Source: an uncultured Clostridia bacterium
GTDB lineage: Bacteria; Bacillota; Clostridia; Oscillospirales; QAKW01
Assembly: GCA_944387905.1 (NCBI GenBank)
Contig: CALXGU010000005.1
Location: 1 to 22,432 of the forward strand
Reading direction: 5' to 3'
Length of the DNA stretch: 22,432 bases
Below the pieces are notes generated by a model. That model made no database searches. It had not been told where the DNA came from and worked only from the letters and a program-made list of their open reading frames with translations. Positions 13,421 to 21,075 of the stretch are shown one piece after another. The stretch's first letter is position 1, and every line of letters begins with the position of its first letter. The position numbers and the translations under genes were made by a program.

Positions 13421-13862
13421 TGTTCTCATCTCCTAAATCATCTAAATATTTTTTGCCATCTGTCAGTATCTTGGTGAGCCATTTCGGAAACGCTCCCGGA
13501 TAACACTTAAATATGTTTTCGCATACCGAAACGCACTCTGTAAATGCTATGTAGAAACCGATGGCACTTGAAAAAAGTAGTTTTGCAGACATTTCAAATC
13601 CCAACTGCGATGATGCAAACGGTATCATATAGTCAAGAAATGTACCAAAAGCTAATGCTAAAAACAAAACGCATTTTTTTAGAACTCCTTTAAAAGCCCT
13701 TTTACTGTTTATGCCTTCAGCAGTTATAATCGAAGCGATTACTCCGGTAACAATATCAAACATTATCGATACGAATACAACGACGATTATTGATGAATAA
13801 ATGTTGAAGTATGCCCCAACCAATCCACCGATAGCAATAGCTAAATATTTTAACGTAGCCAT
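13413..13862 (-). CDS. Holin of the toxin secretion/phage lysis family (phage_holin_4-like), 149 aa
   Basis: Three to four hydrophobic segments at about residues 4-22, 24-46, 62-84 and 92-112, separated by the family's FDIVTGVIAS and KRAFKGVLKK blocks and followed by a C-terminal ECVSVCENIF. This is the pattern of the holin family that includes TcdE-like proteins and phage holins. Holins form membrane lesions that let leaderless lysins or toxins out. The gene sits between the XhlA-like gene (1 base away) and the M23 gene (8-base overlap). It is controlled by regulon promoter C, shared in design with genes for large leaderless proteins, which fits a protein-release role more than phage lysis. 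Confidence 0.9.
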   Translation of the reverse strand: MATLKYLAIAIGGLVGAYFNIYSSIIVVVFVSIMFDIVTGVIASIITAEGINSKRAFKGVLKKCVLFLALAFGTFLDYMIPFASSQLGFEMSAKLLFSSAIGFYIAFTECVSVCENIFKCYPGAFPKWLTKILTDGKKYLDDLGDENND

Positions 13863-13863
13863 A

Positions 13864-14154
13864 TTAACCTCCTATTAAACTGATTATATATGTAATAACA
13901 CCGCCGGAAATAGCGGCGATGATAGCCGTAATAATCTGATTTAATCTGTTCTTAGGTTGATTGTCTATTTCTTCAAGCTTGCGTTCATGTCGTTCTAAAT
14001 GCTGATTGGTATGTTTAAGTTCTGCAGCAAGTGTAATGAGAGTTTTATTCATCGAACGTATTTCCGTCTGAACATCCCTTAAAGAGATAATATCCTTTTC
14101 GAGAGCATTTATCTTCTGCTCATGACGTTCAAGAACTATCTGTGCATCCTCCAT
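13864..14154 (-). CDS. XhlA-like coiled-coil protein with C-terminal membrane anchor, 96 aa
   Basis: Residues 1-68 are a heptad-rich charged coiled coil (LERHEQKINALEKDI ... LERHERKLEEIDNQP), followed by a single C-terminal membrane segment (about 72-94, IITAIIAAISGGVITYIISL). This is the layout of XhlA/haemolysin-XhlA-like proteins that accompany holins in phage and PBSX-type lysis cassettes and are thought to help assembly of the lesion at the membrane. First gene of the three-gene unit under promoter C; AAAGGAG precedes ATG 14154. Confidence 0.78.
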   Translation of the reverse strand: MEDAQIVLERHEQKINALEKDIISLRDVQTEIRSMNKTLITLAAELKHTNQHLERHERKLEEIDNQPKNRLNQIITAIIAAISGGVITYIISLIGG

Positions 14155-14177
14155 AATTGTTCTCCTTTCAGTGTTTT

Positions 14178-14231
14178 TGTAGCGCTACACACATATCATA
14201 AGGTTTAAATAGGACATAGCTTGTCCTATTT
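14178..14231 (-). promoter_or_regulatory. Regulon promoter C
   Basis: Perfect palindrome AAATAGGACA-N5-TGTCCTATTT (14207-14231), 6 bp, then -10 TATGAT (14195-14200, minus), then the perfect 12-bp palindrome TGTAGCGCTACA (14178-14189). Drives the XhlA-holin-M23 unit starting at 14154. The best conserved of the five copies. Confidence 0.82.
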
Positions 14232-14275
14232 ATATTTTTTTATTTGTCAAAGATTGTGAGATTTTATTTGATATA

Positions 14276-14304
14276 TTGCATTTCAATGTAAACAAATATA
14301 TAAT
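14276..14304 (+). promoter_or_regulatory. Promoter of the BspA-like lipoprotein gene
   Basis: TTGCAT (14276-14281), 17-base spacer, TATAAT (14299-14304), then GGAG at 14321-14324 before ATG 14334. It diverges from promoter C and lies 45 bp from the operator, so it need not be part of the same regulon. Confidence 0.75.
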
Positions 14305-14333
14305 AGAGTAAAATAAATAAGGAGAGTTCCAAT

Positions 14334-15272
14334 ATGAAAAGAATAGTAGCTTTTATACTTATTTTTGTTTTGCTTATGACAAGTGCTTGTACAAAGCCAA
14401 ATGATGAAGAAAGTGCCGAAAGTATTGATACGAATGTCGGTGCAGAGCAACCAAACAATAATACAGATAACGCACAAATACCTGATACAAATGAGCCTGT
14501 AAATAATCAAACAGAGCAAAATAAGCAACCTGTACAAAACAATACTCAAAAAGAAGATAATCAACCGAACACATCTACTCCTGACAATCAACAAAAAGAG
14601 CCCGAAAATAAGGTGGAAGAGCCTAAAGAAGATAATAAAACGAATACAACAACTCCTGACAATCAACAAAAAGAGCCTGAAAATAAGGTAGAAGAGCCTA
14701 AAGACGGTGATAAAACACCTGTCTATGACGATTCAAATGCAACACCTGCTTCTGATTTTGAGTATACGATGAAAAAAGATGATACATATATAATTTTAAA
14801 AAATTATATAGGAAATAAAAAAGACGTAGTTACTCCAAATTATATAGACGGATATCCTGTTAAAGCTATTGCTGTTACTTGTTTTGCCAATACTTGTGTA
14901 GAAAACATTGTAATTTCAGAAAACATAGAAATCATTTCACCTAATGCTTTTAGCGGAAGTTATCTAAAAACTGCTACTATTAAAAGTAAGTCCCTTGTAG
15001 CATATCTTTACTCTTTTGAAGGTTGCACTCTATTAGAATCTGTAACGTTTATGTATGGCGACGCTGAATTTACTGGCCCTCCATTTTTTAAATGTCCAAA
15101 CTTGAAAGAAATCGTATTTTTATGTGATGCGCCCAAATGTGCGACACTTTCAGCTATATTACCCGAAAATTCAAAAACAGTTATTAAATACAAAAAAGAT
15201 ACAAAAGGTTGGGATTATTTTATAGAAGAAAACAAGCAAGGCTGGAATAGAGAATTCGTAGAGATAAATTAA
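14334..15272 (+). CDS. Lipoprotein with repeat linker and BspA-like leucine-rich repeat domain, 312 aa
   Basis: Signal peptide MKRIVAFILIFVLLMTSAC with lipobox TSAC and lipidation cysteine at residue 19. Residues about 20-145 are an unstructured Asn/Gln/Pro/Glu/Lys-rich stalk with two tandem 25-residue repeats centred on TPDNQQKEPENKVEEPK. Residues about 146-312 are a BspA-like LRR_5 domain: GYPVKAIAVTCFANTC, VENIVISENIEIISPNAFSG, LLESVTFMYGD, and the common closing form in which an unstructured W-rich tail follows. Such proteins are surface adhesins or binders. It is the only plus-strand gene in the AT-rich region, with its own promoter and terminator, and is probably an independent insertion between units C and D. 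Confidence 0.85.
   Translation: MKRIVAFILIFVLLMTSACTKPNDEESAESIDTNVGAEQPNNNTDNAQIPDTNEPVNNQTEQNKQPVQNNTQKEDNQPNTSTPDNQQKEPENKVEEPKEDNKTNTTTPDNQQKEPENKVEEPKDGDKTPVYDDSNATPASDFEYTMKKDDTYIILKNYIGNKKDVVTPNYIDGYPVKAIAVTCFANTCVENIVISENIEIISPNAFSGSYLKTATIKSKSLVAYLYSFEGCTLLESVTFMYGDAEFTGPPFFKCPNLKEIVFLCDAPKCATLSAILPENSKTVIKYKKDTKGWDYFIEENKQGWNREFVEIN
14571..14720 (+). repeat. Tandem 75-bp repeat inside the lipoprotein stalk
   Basis: Two in-frame copies of a 75-bp unit (the block ACTCCTGACAATCAAC begins at 14577 and again at 14652) encode the 25-residue stalk repeat. Nearly identical DNA suggests recent duplication and possible length variation between strains. Confidence 0.8.
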
Positions 15273-15276
15273 AAGT

Positions 15277-15319
15277 TAAAGCCAACTGTTTTGAAATTGG
15301 TCAAAACAGTTGGCTTTTC
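15277..15319. terminator. Strong bidirectional terminator
   Basis: Arms AGCCAACTGTTTTGA and TCAAAACAGTTGGCT (15 bp perfect, loop of 6) with TTTCAT on the plus side and TTTAACTTTT on the minus side. It separates the convergent lipoprotein gene (ends 15272) and 562-aa gene (ends 15366). Confidence 0.9.
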
Positions 15320-15365
15320 ATATACCTTTTAGTGTTCGTTTATAGAAGTATAATATATTTTTCAA

Positions 15366-17054
15366 CTAAACAAGTTTTTTGGCTATTTCGTAAAGGTTGC
15401 CATTTTTACCTGCTTCTGATTCTATATTAATATCATAAAACTTCTTGTTTACACACTCATTTATAAGCAACTTTATATGATGTGGATCAATATTCATACT
15501 TTCTAAATCTTTGTTAATTGTGTTAACGTCTTTAAAAAGGTTTGTTAAATCATATATCCATTCTAATTTATGTTTTTCCAGCGCTCTTTTTAAAATGAGT
15601 TCTGCATCATAAATAGTTAAATCTTTGAAAATGTCTATGGATGTAATTGACATAATAATAAAGGATATATAGTCTTTAGTTTTATCAAGAACTTCTCCAA
15701 TAGCAATATTTTGTATTTTAACAACTTGAACAGCAATTTCTAAAGCAATATCAAGTATAATAAACAAAATTTCAAAAGCAGAAGCTTCTGTTATAAACGA
15801 ATGAAAACCAAAAATAGATTCTGACTCCGAAACAATATATTTTCCCGTGATTTTTTCATTAGAAGTATACCAAGATATTGTCGGATACCATTTTTCTGCT
15901 AGTTCATTATATTTAAAATACTTTGGATTTCTACCAAATATAGTTTTAAATATATCATCCTTGTATACCAACTGAGCGCGAATTCTATTTTCTTCTGTAT
16001 CATCAGTTTTATATTCGCCAAGAAAATCTAAGATATTTTCATTTGCGTTTATATTATCAGTATATATTTTAATATAGTTTGCCACGCCGAATGGATCAAT
16101 GAAATATAATAGAGAGAGTTCTTCTTCACTAAATTTATTTATAATACTTGTTGGCATATTTTCATCCACATCAAATCCATAGTAATAATTCAGATTATTT
16201 CTTTTATAAGTTGCATCAGCAATATTCTGAGGGCTTTCAAAAATTGTGTCACGATACACACAATGCCATATCCTACCAGAAGTACTAAACGCAACCTTGT
16301 TATAACCCGTTCCATCAGGTGTTATATAAACGTGATCAAGCACACATCTGACAACTGTAGAATATGAAGTTCCACAAGGATTGGTAAATGTAATAGTAGC
16401 ACTTCCAAGTTGATGAGCAGTCAATTGTCCTGACGTATGTCCCACACTGATTACAGATGGATTACTACTACTCCACGTACAATCCTTTTCGATTGAATTT
16501 CTAAAATGAAGCATAAATCTATCATTTTTTCTTACGGCAATAGATTTATTGAGATGTTCAACATTTATTTGTCCAATATTTCTATATATTGTATATGTAA
16601 TTTCAACATCAATTGTGACTGGTTTATAATGTTCATCCGGTTCAATTCTAATTTTAAAAAGTTTTTTATCAGGAAGTAGCATAGCAAGGTTAACTGAGTC
16701 TCCATGATTTTTCCCCACGCTTGTCCAGTCATCTGTGTCTATAAATTCACATGATAGCTGTGTATCAGGCGAAGAAAATTTAAAAGAATAAGCTCCATCT
16801 TTTCCACCTTCATGCGCCAATGTTTCATCTGTATCAAGATAAAGACTTACCGCCTCTCCTGTTACAGTATAACTTTTTATAAATGTATACGTACTATCAA
16901 ACATGATTTTTTCATGTATTTTATCAGTATCAAGCAATGCTATTGTATCGTCAAAATAAGGGTCTATATCACCAATAATTTGTTTACCGGACAAGCTAGT
17001 GTTTGCAAGAGTGATTTCTTCATCTGACGATATTGTTTTATTATTTATTTCCAT
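15366..17054 (-). CDS. Large leaderless protein with shared N-terminal module and Big_2 Ig-like domain, 562 aa
   Basis: No signal peptide. N-terminus carries EEITLAN (residues 12-18), as in the 501-aa protein (QITLAN, 6-11). Residues about 68-137 are the shared beta module (GAYSFKFSSPD ... LLPDKKLFKIRI). Residues about 160-240 are a bacterial Ig-like Big_2 domain: TWSSSNPSVISV, then GQLTAHQLGSATITFTN. A unique region follows. At about 420-475 there is a hydrophobic stretch (FEILFIILDIALEIAVQVV, then IISFIIMSI-like) that could insert into membranes, and then a charged helical end. Sole gene of the unit under promoter D; no lipoprotein partner is adjacent. The layout (common N-terminus, different C-terminus) suggests a family of exported effectors. 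Toxin activity is inference; the C-terminal domain is not recognised. Confidence 0.8.
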   Translation of the reverse strand: MEINNKTISSDEEITLANTSLSGKQIIGDIDPYFDDTIALLDTDKIHEKIMFDSTYTFIKSYTVTGEAVSLYLDTDETLAHEGGKDGAYSFKFSSPDTQLSCEFIDTDDWTSVGKNHGDSVNLAMLLPDKKLFKIRIEPDEHYKPVTIDVEITYTIYRNIGQINVEHLNKSIAVRKNDRFMLHFRNSIEKDCTWSSSNPSVISVGHTSGQLTAHQLGSATITFTNPCGTSYSTVVRCVLDHVYITPDGTGYNKVAFSTSGRIWHCVYRDTIFESPQNIADATYKRNNLNYYYGFDVDENMPTSIINKFSEEELSLLYFIDPFGVANYIKIYTDNINANENILDFLGEYKTDDTEENRIRAQLVYKDDIFKTIFGRNPKYFKYNELAEKWYPTISWYTSNEKITGKYIVSESESIFGFHSFITEASAFEILFIILDIALEIAVQVVKIQNIAIGEVLDKTKDYISFIIMSITSIDIFKDLTIYDAELILKRALEKHKLEWIYDLTNLFKDVNTINKDLESMNIDPHHIKLLINECVNKKFYDINIESEAGKNGNLYEIAKKLV

Positions 17055-17089
17055 TTTATTATTTCCTTTCGTATTTCTTTATTTGTTTT

Positions 17090-17142
17090 TTGCAGCTGCG
17101 AATATATTGTAACTGCTAAATAGGACAACTTTTGTCCCATTT
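17090..17142 (-). promoter_or_regulatory. Regulon promoter D
   Basis: Palindrome AAATAGGACA-N5-TGTCCCATTT (17118-17142), 6 bp, then -10 TACAAT (17106-17111, minus), then TTGCAGCTGCGAA (17090-17102). Drives the 562-aa gene at 17054. It begins only 19 bases after the end of the CYTH gene, and no terminator is visible between, so read-through from unit E is possible. Confidence 0.8.
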
Positions 17143-17160
17143 AAAAAGAATTTGTATGAT

Positions 17161-17727
17161 TTATTTACTTCTATGTTTTCTTTCGAAAAAACGTTGTGAT
17201 TTCGATTTGTTTTGTCCAACGCGATTTAAAAACTCATCTGCATTCGATAATAATTTATCGGTCTCTAAAGTTTTTGCAATATTTGTTAAAACTATCAACG
17301 CCTTATCCCCGCATCCCTCTAAAAACTCGATTTCAAGTTCAAAATCAGTATGTTCAAGATATGTATTCCGATCAATAACTGTTTTGCAAAATGAATCTTT
17401 ATACAAGATAGTTCGCTCGGTGATCAGTTCGCCCTGCAACTTAAGATTGAGTTTTTTAAAGTATTCGGCATCAAACTCTGTTTTTTCTGATATTACTTCT
17501 TCAAAACTACAATCTTGTTTTCCAAAATCATGTCTCTTTACAGTAGTGGTATAAACACCGTTCTTCAGACGAATTCTGCAGGTAATGCCTTCTCTGTTCA
17601 TATCAAGATCATCGGTATCAAAATAATAATTGATTTGTTGTTTCGACTGTAATTGCTTGCAGAATTTCGAAACTATAGTTTCATACTCTTTGGCTGTCAG
17701 CAGAATCTTTTTTTCATACTCCAACAT
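17161..17727 (-). CDS. CYTH-domain protein (CyaB/thiamine-triphosphatase-like), 188 aa
   Basis: N-terminal ExExK signature as E3-x-E5-x-K7 in LEYEKKILL, followed by the basic and acidic strands of the triphosphate tunnel: YYFDTDD, CRIRLKNGVYTTTVKR, LITERTI, DRNTYLEHTDFELEIEF. CYTH enzymes bind a triphosphate and metal ions inside a beta barrel and act as triphosphatases or, rarely, adenylate cyclases; the substrate here is unknown. It is the last gene of the five-gene unit E and overlaps the ligase gene by 14 bases, so it is translationally coupled. A CYTH enzyme in an adenylation/carrier operon suggests hydrolysis of a polyphosphorylated nucleotide intermediate or by-product. Confidence 0.88.
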   Translation of the reverse strand: MLEYEKKILLTAKEYETIVSKFCKQLQSKQQINYYFDTDDLDMNREGITCRIRLKNGVYTTTVKRHDFGKQDCSFEEVISEKTEFDAEYFKKLNLKLQGELITERTILYKDSFCKTVIDRNTYLEHTDFELEIEFLEGCGDKALIVLTNIAKTLETDKLLSNADEFLNRVGQNKSKSQRFFERKHRSK

Positions 17728-19099
17728 AATCCTGTCTCCTTTTGATTTTTCCCGAGCCGTTTTTAGATAGTTTATCCAGCAAATTAATGCGCCTTGGAAT
17801 TTGATAACTTGGCAATAGTTTGCGACAAAGTTTCTTCACTTCATCTACACTTGAAAAATCGCCAACTATATTTAATTCTATCTGCGTTCCGCACCTATCA
17901 TCTGTATAGCCACGAGAGAGAACCTCTCGTACACGCATGTCCTCTTTGAGAGTGTTTTCAATTTCTTGAGGATAAATATTCATACCGGCTTTGATGATCA
18001 AGTCGTCACTTCTTCCTTTGATCTTAAGAAGTCCTTCTTCATTTATCAGTGCTAAATCTCCGGTACATAACCAACCGTCTCGTATGACTTCGGATGTCTT
18101 CTTTGCATCATTATAGTATCCAAGCATAACGTTGTCGCCTTTAATCCATAGTGTACCTATTTCATTTACACAAGCAGGTTGTCCTGTTTTTGAAACGATT
18201 TTCAATGATACTGAACGCAGAGGAATACCTACATAATCAGGATATTTCTCAAACATAGCAGGAGGCAGATACGAAACTCTAGGACAAGCTTCGGTAAGAC
18301 CGTAAACATGGTAAATATCAGCATCAGGAAAAGCATCTGCTATTTTCTTAGCTGTTTCCATGCCCATACATTCACCGCTGATACAAATATGTTTTAAAAA
18401 ATCTATGTCTCTATCTTTTTTACACCGTGCCATTAAAGAGAGAACTGTAGGTGTTGAACAAAAGGCAGTAATTTGATAATCCCTTACCATCATATAAACG
18501 ATAATAGGATTGAATTCACCCGAATAGAAACGTATATTGACTCCTTTTACAAGGGATGTCAGAAACTCGCCGGTTAAAACTGCACAGTGATATAGCGGTC
18601 TTGAAATCAAAATAGTATCAGATGAATCAATATTAAAGTACTCCACTATATCTTTCACATTGGTAATTATATTTGTTTCAGTTAGCATTGCGCCTTTTGG
18701 AACACCTGTAGTACCCGAAGTACACATAATAAGTGCAATATGCGTTTTGGGTTCTTTATACTCAGAGTCTTTTATATGAAATAATTGAAACTCACCATCT
18801 TGATCGGTTATCACCATATCTGGACTTATGGCTTTTAAGATCTTTTTGCAATGTCTCTTTCCGTATCTCTGTGATATCGGAAGAGCTGTAACCTCGGCAG
18901 CAAAACAACTTAAAAGAACCATACTTGCCGCCATTTCTGATTGACACATGATCGCACAACACTTTATACCCTTTAAATTTTCCGAAAACTCCTCTGCAAA
19001 AATGATCATTTCTTCAAAAGTTAAAGATGTATCATTTTCCGAAACGGTTTGTAACAGATTATGTTCCATCTTACTTTTTATGTAGTTCCACAGCCTCAT
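17714..19099 (-). CDS. AMP-forming acyl/aryl ligase (adenylation enzyme), 461 aa
   Basis: ANL superfamily: P-loop CTSGTTGVPKG at residues 126-136, YGLTEACPR in the middle, GWLCTGDLALINEEG and the hinge KGRSDDLIIKAGMNIYPQEIE, and a C-terminal GSGKIKRR with the catalytic lysine. The enzyme activates a carboxylic acid as acyl-AMP and passes it to a thiol, here most simply the phosphopantetheine of the carrier protein encoded by the overlapping gene at 19096-19344 (ATGA overlap). The length (461) is somewhat short for the family because the N-terminus is compact. The substrate cannot be read from the sequence by eye. Confidence 0.93.
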   Translation of the reverse strand: MRLWNYIKSKMEHNLLQTVSENDTSLTFEEMIIFAEEFSENLKGIKCCAIMCQSEMAASMVLLSCFAAEVTALPISQRYGKRHCKKILKAISPDMVITDQDGEFQLFHIKDSEYKEPKTHIALIMCTSGTTGVPKGAMLTETNIITNVKDIVEYFNIDSSDTILISRPLYHCAVLTGEFLTSLVKGVNIRFYSGEFNPIIVYMMVRDYQITAFCSTPTVLSLMARCKKDRDIDFLKHICISGECMGMETAKKIADAFPDADIYHVYGLTEACPRVSYLPPAMFEKYPDYVGIPLRSVSLKIVSKTGQPACVNEIGTLWIKGDNVMLGYYNDAKKTSEVIRDGWLCTGDLALINEEGLLKIKGRSDDLIIKAGMNIYPQEIENTLKEDMRVREVLSRGYTDDRCGTQIELNIVGDFSSVDEVKKLCRKLLPSYQIPRRINLLDKLSKNGSGKIKRRQDYVGV

Positions 19100-19344
19100 T
19101 TTAGATTTCCTTCATCGCAGTATTTCTTAACCAAATCTATAACACTTTGGACCGTTGTTAATTCAAATGGGTTCATGTCAGATTCATCAAGTGTAATTTC
19201 AAACTTCTCCTCAATTTCAATTAGGAGTGTAACCATTAGTAAACTATCCAAGGAAAGGTCTCCTTGTAAGCTCATGTCATTTTCTATTTTTTCTTCTCCG
19301 CAGAGTTCAGATATAATATCTTTTACTTTGCCTTCTATATTCAC
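19096..19344 (-). CDS. Acyl carrier protein, 82 aa
   Basis: Acidic four-helix protein with the phosphopantetheine site DSL at residues 33-35 (Ser34) in LSLDSLLMVTLLIEIEEKF. Starts at GTG 19344, whose GTGA overlaps the stop of the kinase gene; its own stop overlaps the ligase ATG. It should be charged by the adjacent ligase. No phosphopantetheinyl transferase is present in the window, so a housekeeping one must serve. Confidence 0.92.
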   Translation of the reverse strand: MNIEGKVKDIISELCGEEKIENDMSLQGDLSLDSLLMVTLLIEIEEKFEITLDESDMNPFELTTVQSVIDLVKKYCDEGNLK

Positions 19345-19976
19345 TTTTTCAACATCCTTTCTACTTCGCTTTTAACAACAGCATAGCAATCTTTGATAGT
19401 CATTTCCGTAGAAATCAGGACACCATTATTTGCTTTGCATATTTCAATATACTCATCACGAAGTTTATACTGCAGTTCCATATCAATATATCTGTCTTTT
19501 TCTTTCTCGCGACTGCGAACACGAGTTACAGCAGTTTCTACCGGAACATCAAAGAAAAAAGCAACATCCGGTTTTACTATTGATTCTGCTATTTCGTATA
19601 TCCACTTGTCCTTTGTAAATCCTCGCGCACGGAGATTTGCAAGGCATGAATAAAAATATCTGTCGCTTATAACAATACTGCCAGAATCCATTTGAGGTTT
19701 AATGACCTTGTTTACATGCTGCACGCGATCACTCGCTGCAAGTAATGAAAGACTGCGGTAATCGTATGCATTGTGATCAGGGCTGTCCATATATGTTCTG
19801 AAAATATCAGAATTACGAACACTGTCCGTGGGCTGTTTAGTAAGATACACGTTATAATCTTTTTCCAACTCTCTTTTGAGTTTGGTTAGCATTGTGGTTT
19901 TGCCACATCCGTCAAGACCGCAAAAAGTAAATAAATATCCCAACGTTTCATTAGGTTGCATATTTAACTTTCTCAT
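19341..19976 (-). CDS. Thymidylate-kinase-like P-loop kinase, 211 aa
   Basis: P-loop GLDGCGKTT at residues 20-28, a DRYFYS motif at about 104-109 and a basic lid region RVRSREKEKDRY, as in dTMP kinases of about 210 aa. The N-terminus has about 15 extra residues. TMK-like paralogues in biosynthetic operons are often not involved in DNA precursor supply and may phosphorylate another nucleotide or sugar. Overlaps the nucleotidyltransferase gene by ATGA and the carrier gene by GTGA, so the order NTase-kinase-ACP-ligase-CYTH is fixed in one transcript. Confidence 0.9.
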   Translation of the reverse strand: MRKLNMQPNETLGYLFTFCGLDGCGKTTMLTKLKRELEKDYNVYLTKQPTDSVRNSDIFRTYMDSPDHNAYDYRSLSLLAASDRVQHVNKVIKPQMDSGSIVISDRYFYSCLANLRARGFTKDKWIYEIAESIVKPDVAFFFDVPVETAVTRVRSREKEKDRYIDMELQYKLRDEYIEICKANNGVLISTEMTIKDCYAVVKSEVERMLKK

Positions 19977-21052
19977 AGTGGTTTCACCTCTTTCAAGAGA
20001 CTTTTTCTATCATTACTAAAAAAACGATTTGATATGTTCTTTTCAGTAAACACATATTTTTTCTTATCTTTAGGCGATATGACAGTATGAATGAAATCTT
20101 CATCAAACTCTAATATTTCTTTTGTAACCTTAATAGCATAATCATTTTTAAAATAGAAAAGTTCCGACGTTTGCAACACTGCAAAAGCACATATTTTATC
20201 CATTTGAAGTTTTTTAGCTCTTATGAAAAGCTCATCGATATCTTTTTTTGTAGCTTCGTTTAATAACACATAGATGTCGCAATACTTATATAAAGCCATA
20301 TCACGTTGCATCTCAACCCAAGGCAACGTTGTCGCTTCTTTATACAGATGGCTGCATAAATGAATGAAGAAGTCAGATTTGCTTAATGTGTGTATCTTAA
20401 ATCCGTCCGGCTCATCTATGACAATAATATCGCTAACCATCTGTTCAAGAATGTCTGTTTCACCAGGCTTATAATCTACCGAGAAATTTATATCCACTTC
20501 AAGAAATTGTAGCCCGGGCAAATTTATTTCCTTGATGTAAGGAACCGTTTCACCACGCATCATTCTTGATTCTATGATTTCTTTACGTGTTGCAGACTCA
20601 AATTTCCCATTGCGAACATGTCCCTGTTTAAACCCCGCATCCAAAAGAATGTTTCCGATTACTGTAACATCATCAGGGTGAACAAGCAAATCAATGTCAT
20701 TAGATGTTCTATATCCCTCGGGATATAGCTGACACAAATATGCGCCTTTCAGCATAGCATATTCGCAATCGCAGTTTGACAATATGTTTTCAAGATACTG
20801 AACAAACCAAAAATAACTTGTGTTCTTCTTAACATTCTGCTCGTGAGCACATTTTAATGAATTTCGAAATTCTCGATTAACTTTACCAAGCAATTCATGT
20901 TTTAACAATGTGCCATATGCTATAGCCTGCATACGGTTAAAAAACAAATGACCTAAAACCTCGGGTGTTGCAAATTTGAGTAACGTTTCATCGAATGACT
21001 CTGATTTAAAACTGCATATACTTTTAAACAATTCTTTTTCTTTTGAGTTCAT
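19973..21052 (-). CDS. Nucleotidyltransferase of the NTP_transf_5 family, 359 aa
   Basis: Nucleotidyltransferase core at about residues 95-200: CEYAMLKGAYLCQLYPEGYR, then TSNDIDLLV (D119 and D121 as the metal pair), a helix with VTVIGNILLDAGF, and a later EVDINFSVD that gives the third acidic residue. This is the pattern of the uncharacterised NTP_transf_5 family, often seen near peptide- and carrier-based biosynthetic genes in Firmicutes and Actinobacteria. The C-terminal half is helical. First gene of unit E under promoter E; GGAGGA precedes ATG 21052. It presumably transfers a nucleotide to, or activates, a small molecule or protein in the pathway; the target is unknown. Confidence 0.85.
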   Translation of the reverse strand: MNSKEKELFKSICSFKSESFDETLLKFATPEVLGHLFFNRMQAIAYGTLLKHELLGKVNREFRNSLKCAHEQNVKKNTSYFWFVQYLENILSNCDCEYAMLKGAYLCQLYPEGYRTSNDIDLLVHPDDVTVIGNILLDAGFKQGHVRNGKFESATRKEIIESRMMRGETVPYIKEINLPGLQFLEVDINFSVDYKPGETDILEQMVSDIIVIDEPDGFKIHTLSKSDFFIHLCSHLYKEATTLPWVEMQRDMALYKYCDIYVLLNEATKKDIDELFIRAKKLQMDKICAFAVLQTSELFYFKNDYAIKVTKEILEFDEDFIHTVISPKDKKKYVFTEKNISNRFFSNDRKSLLKEVKPL

Positions 21053-21075
21053 AACTGTCCTCCTGCTTTGATTTT

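Noticed and set aside
13421..13429. ATG 13429 as start of the M23 lysin
   Set aside because: The AGGAG lies one base before it, too close; ATG 13420 has proper 9-base spacing.
12812..14154. Prophage
   Set aside because: Holin, XhlA and lysin alone are not a prophage; no other phage gene is visible and the unit shares its promoter with non-phage genes.
14264..14669. Minus-strand ORFs opposite the lipoprotein stalk
   Set aside because: Hydrophobic translations arise from the antisense of Asn/Gln/Pro repeats; no start signals.
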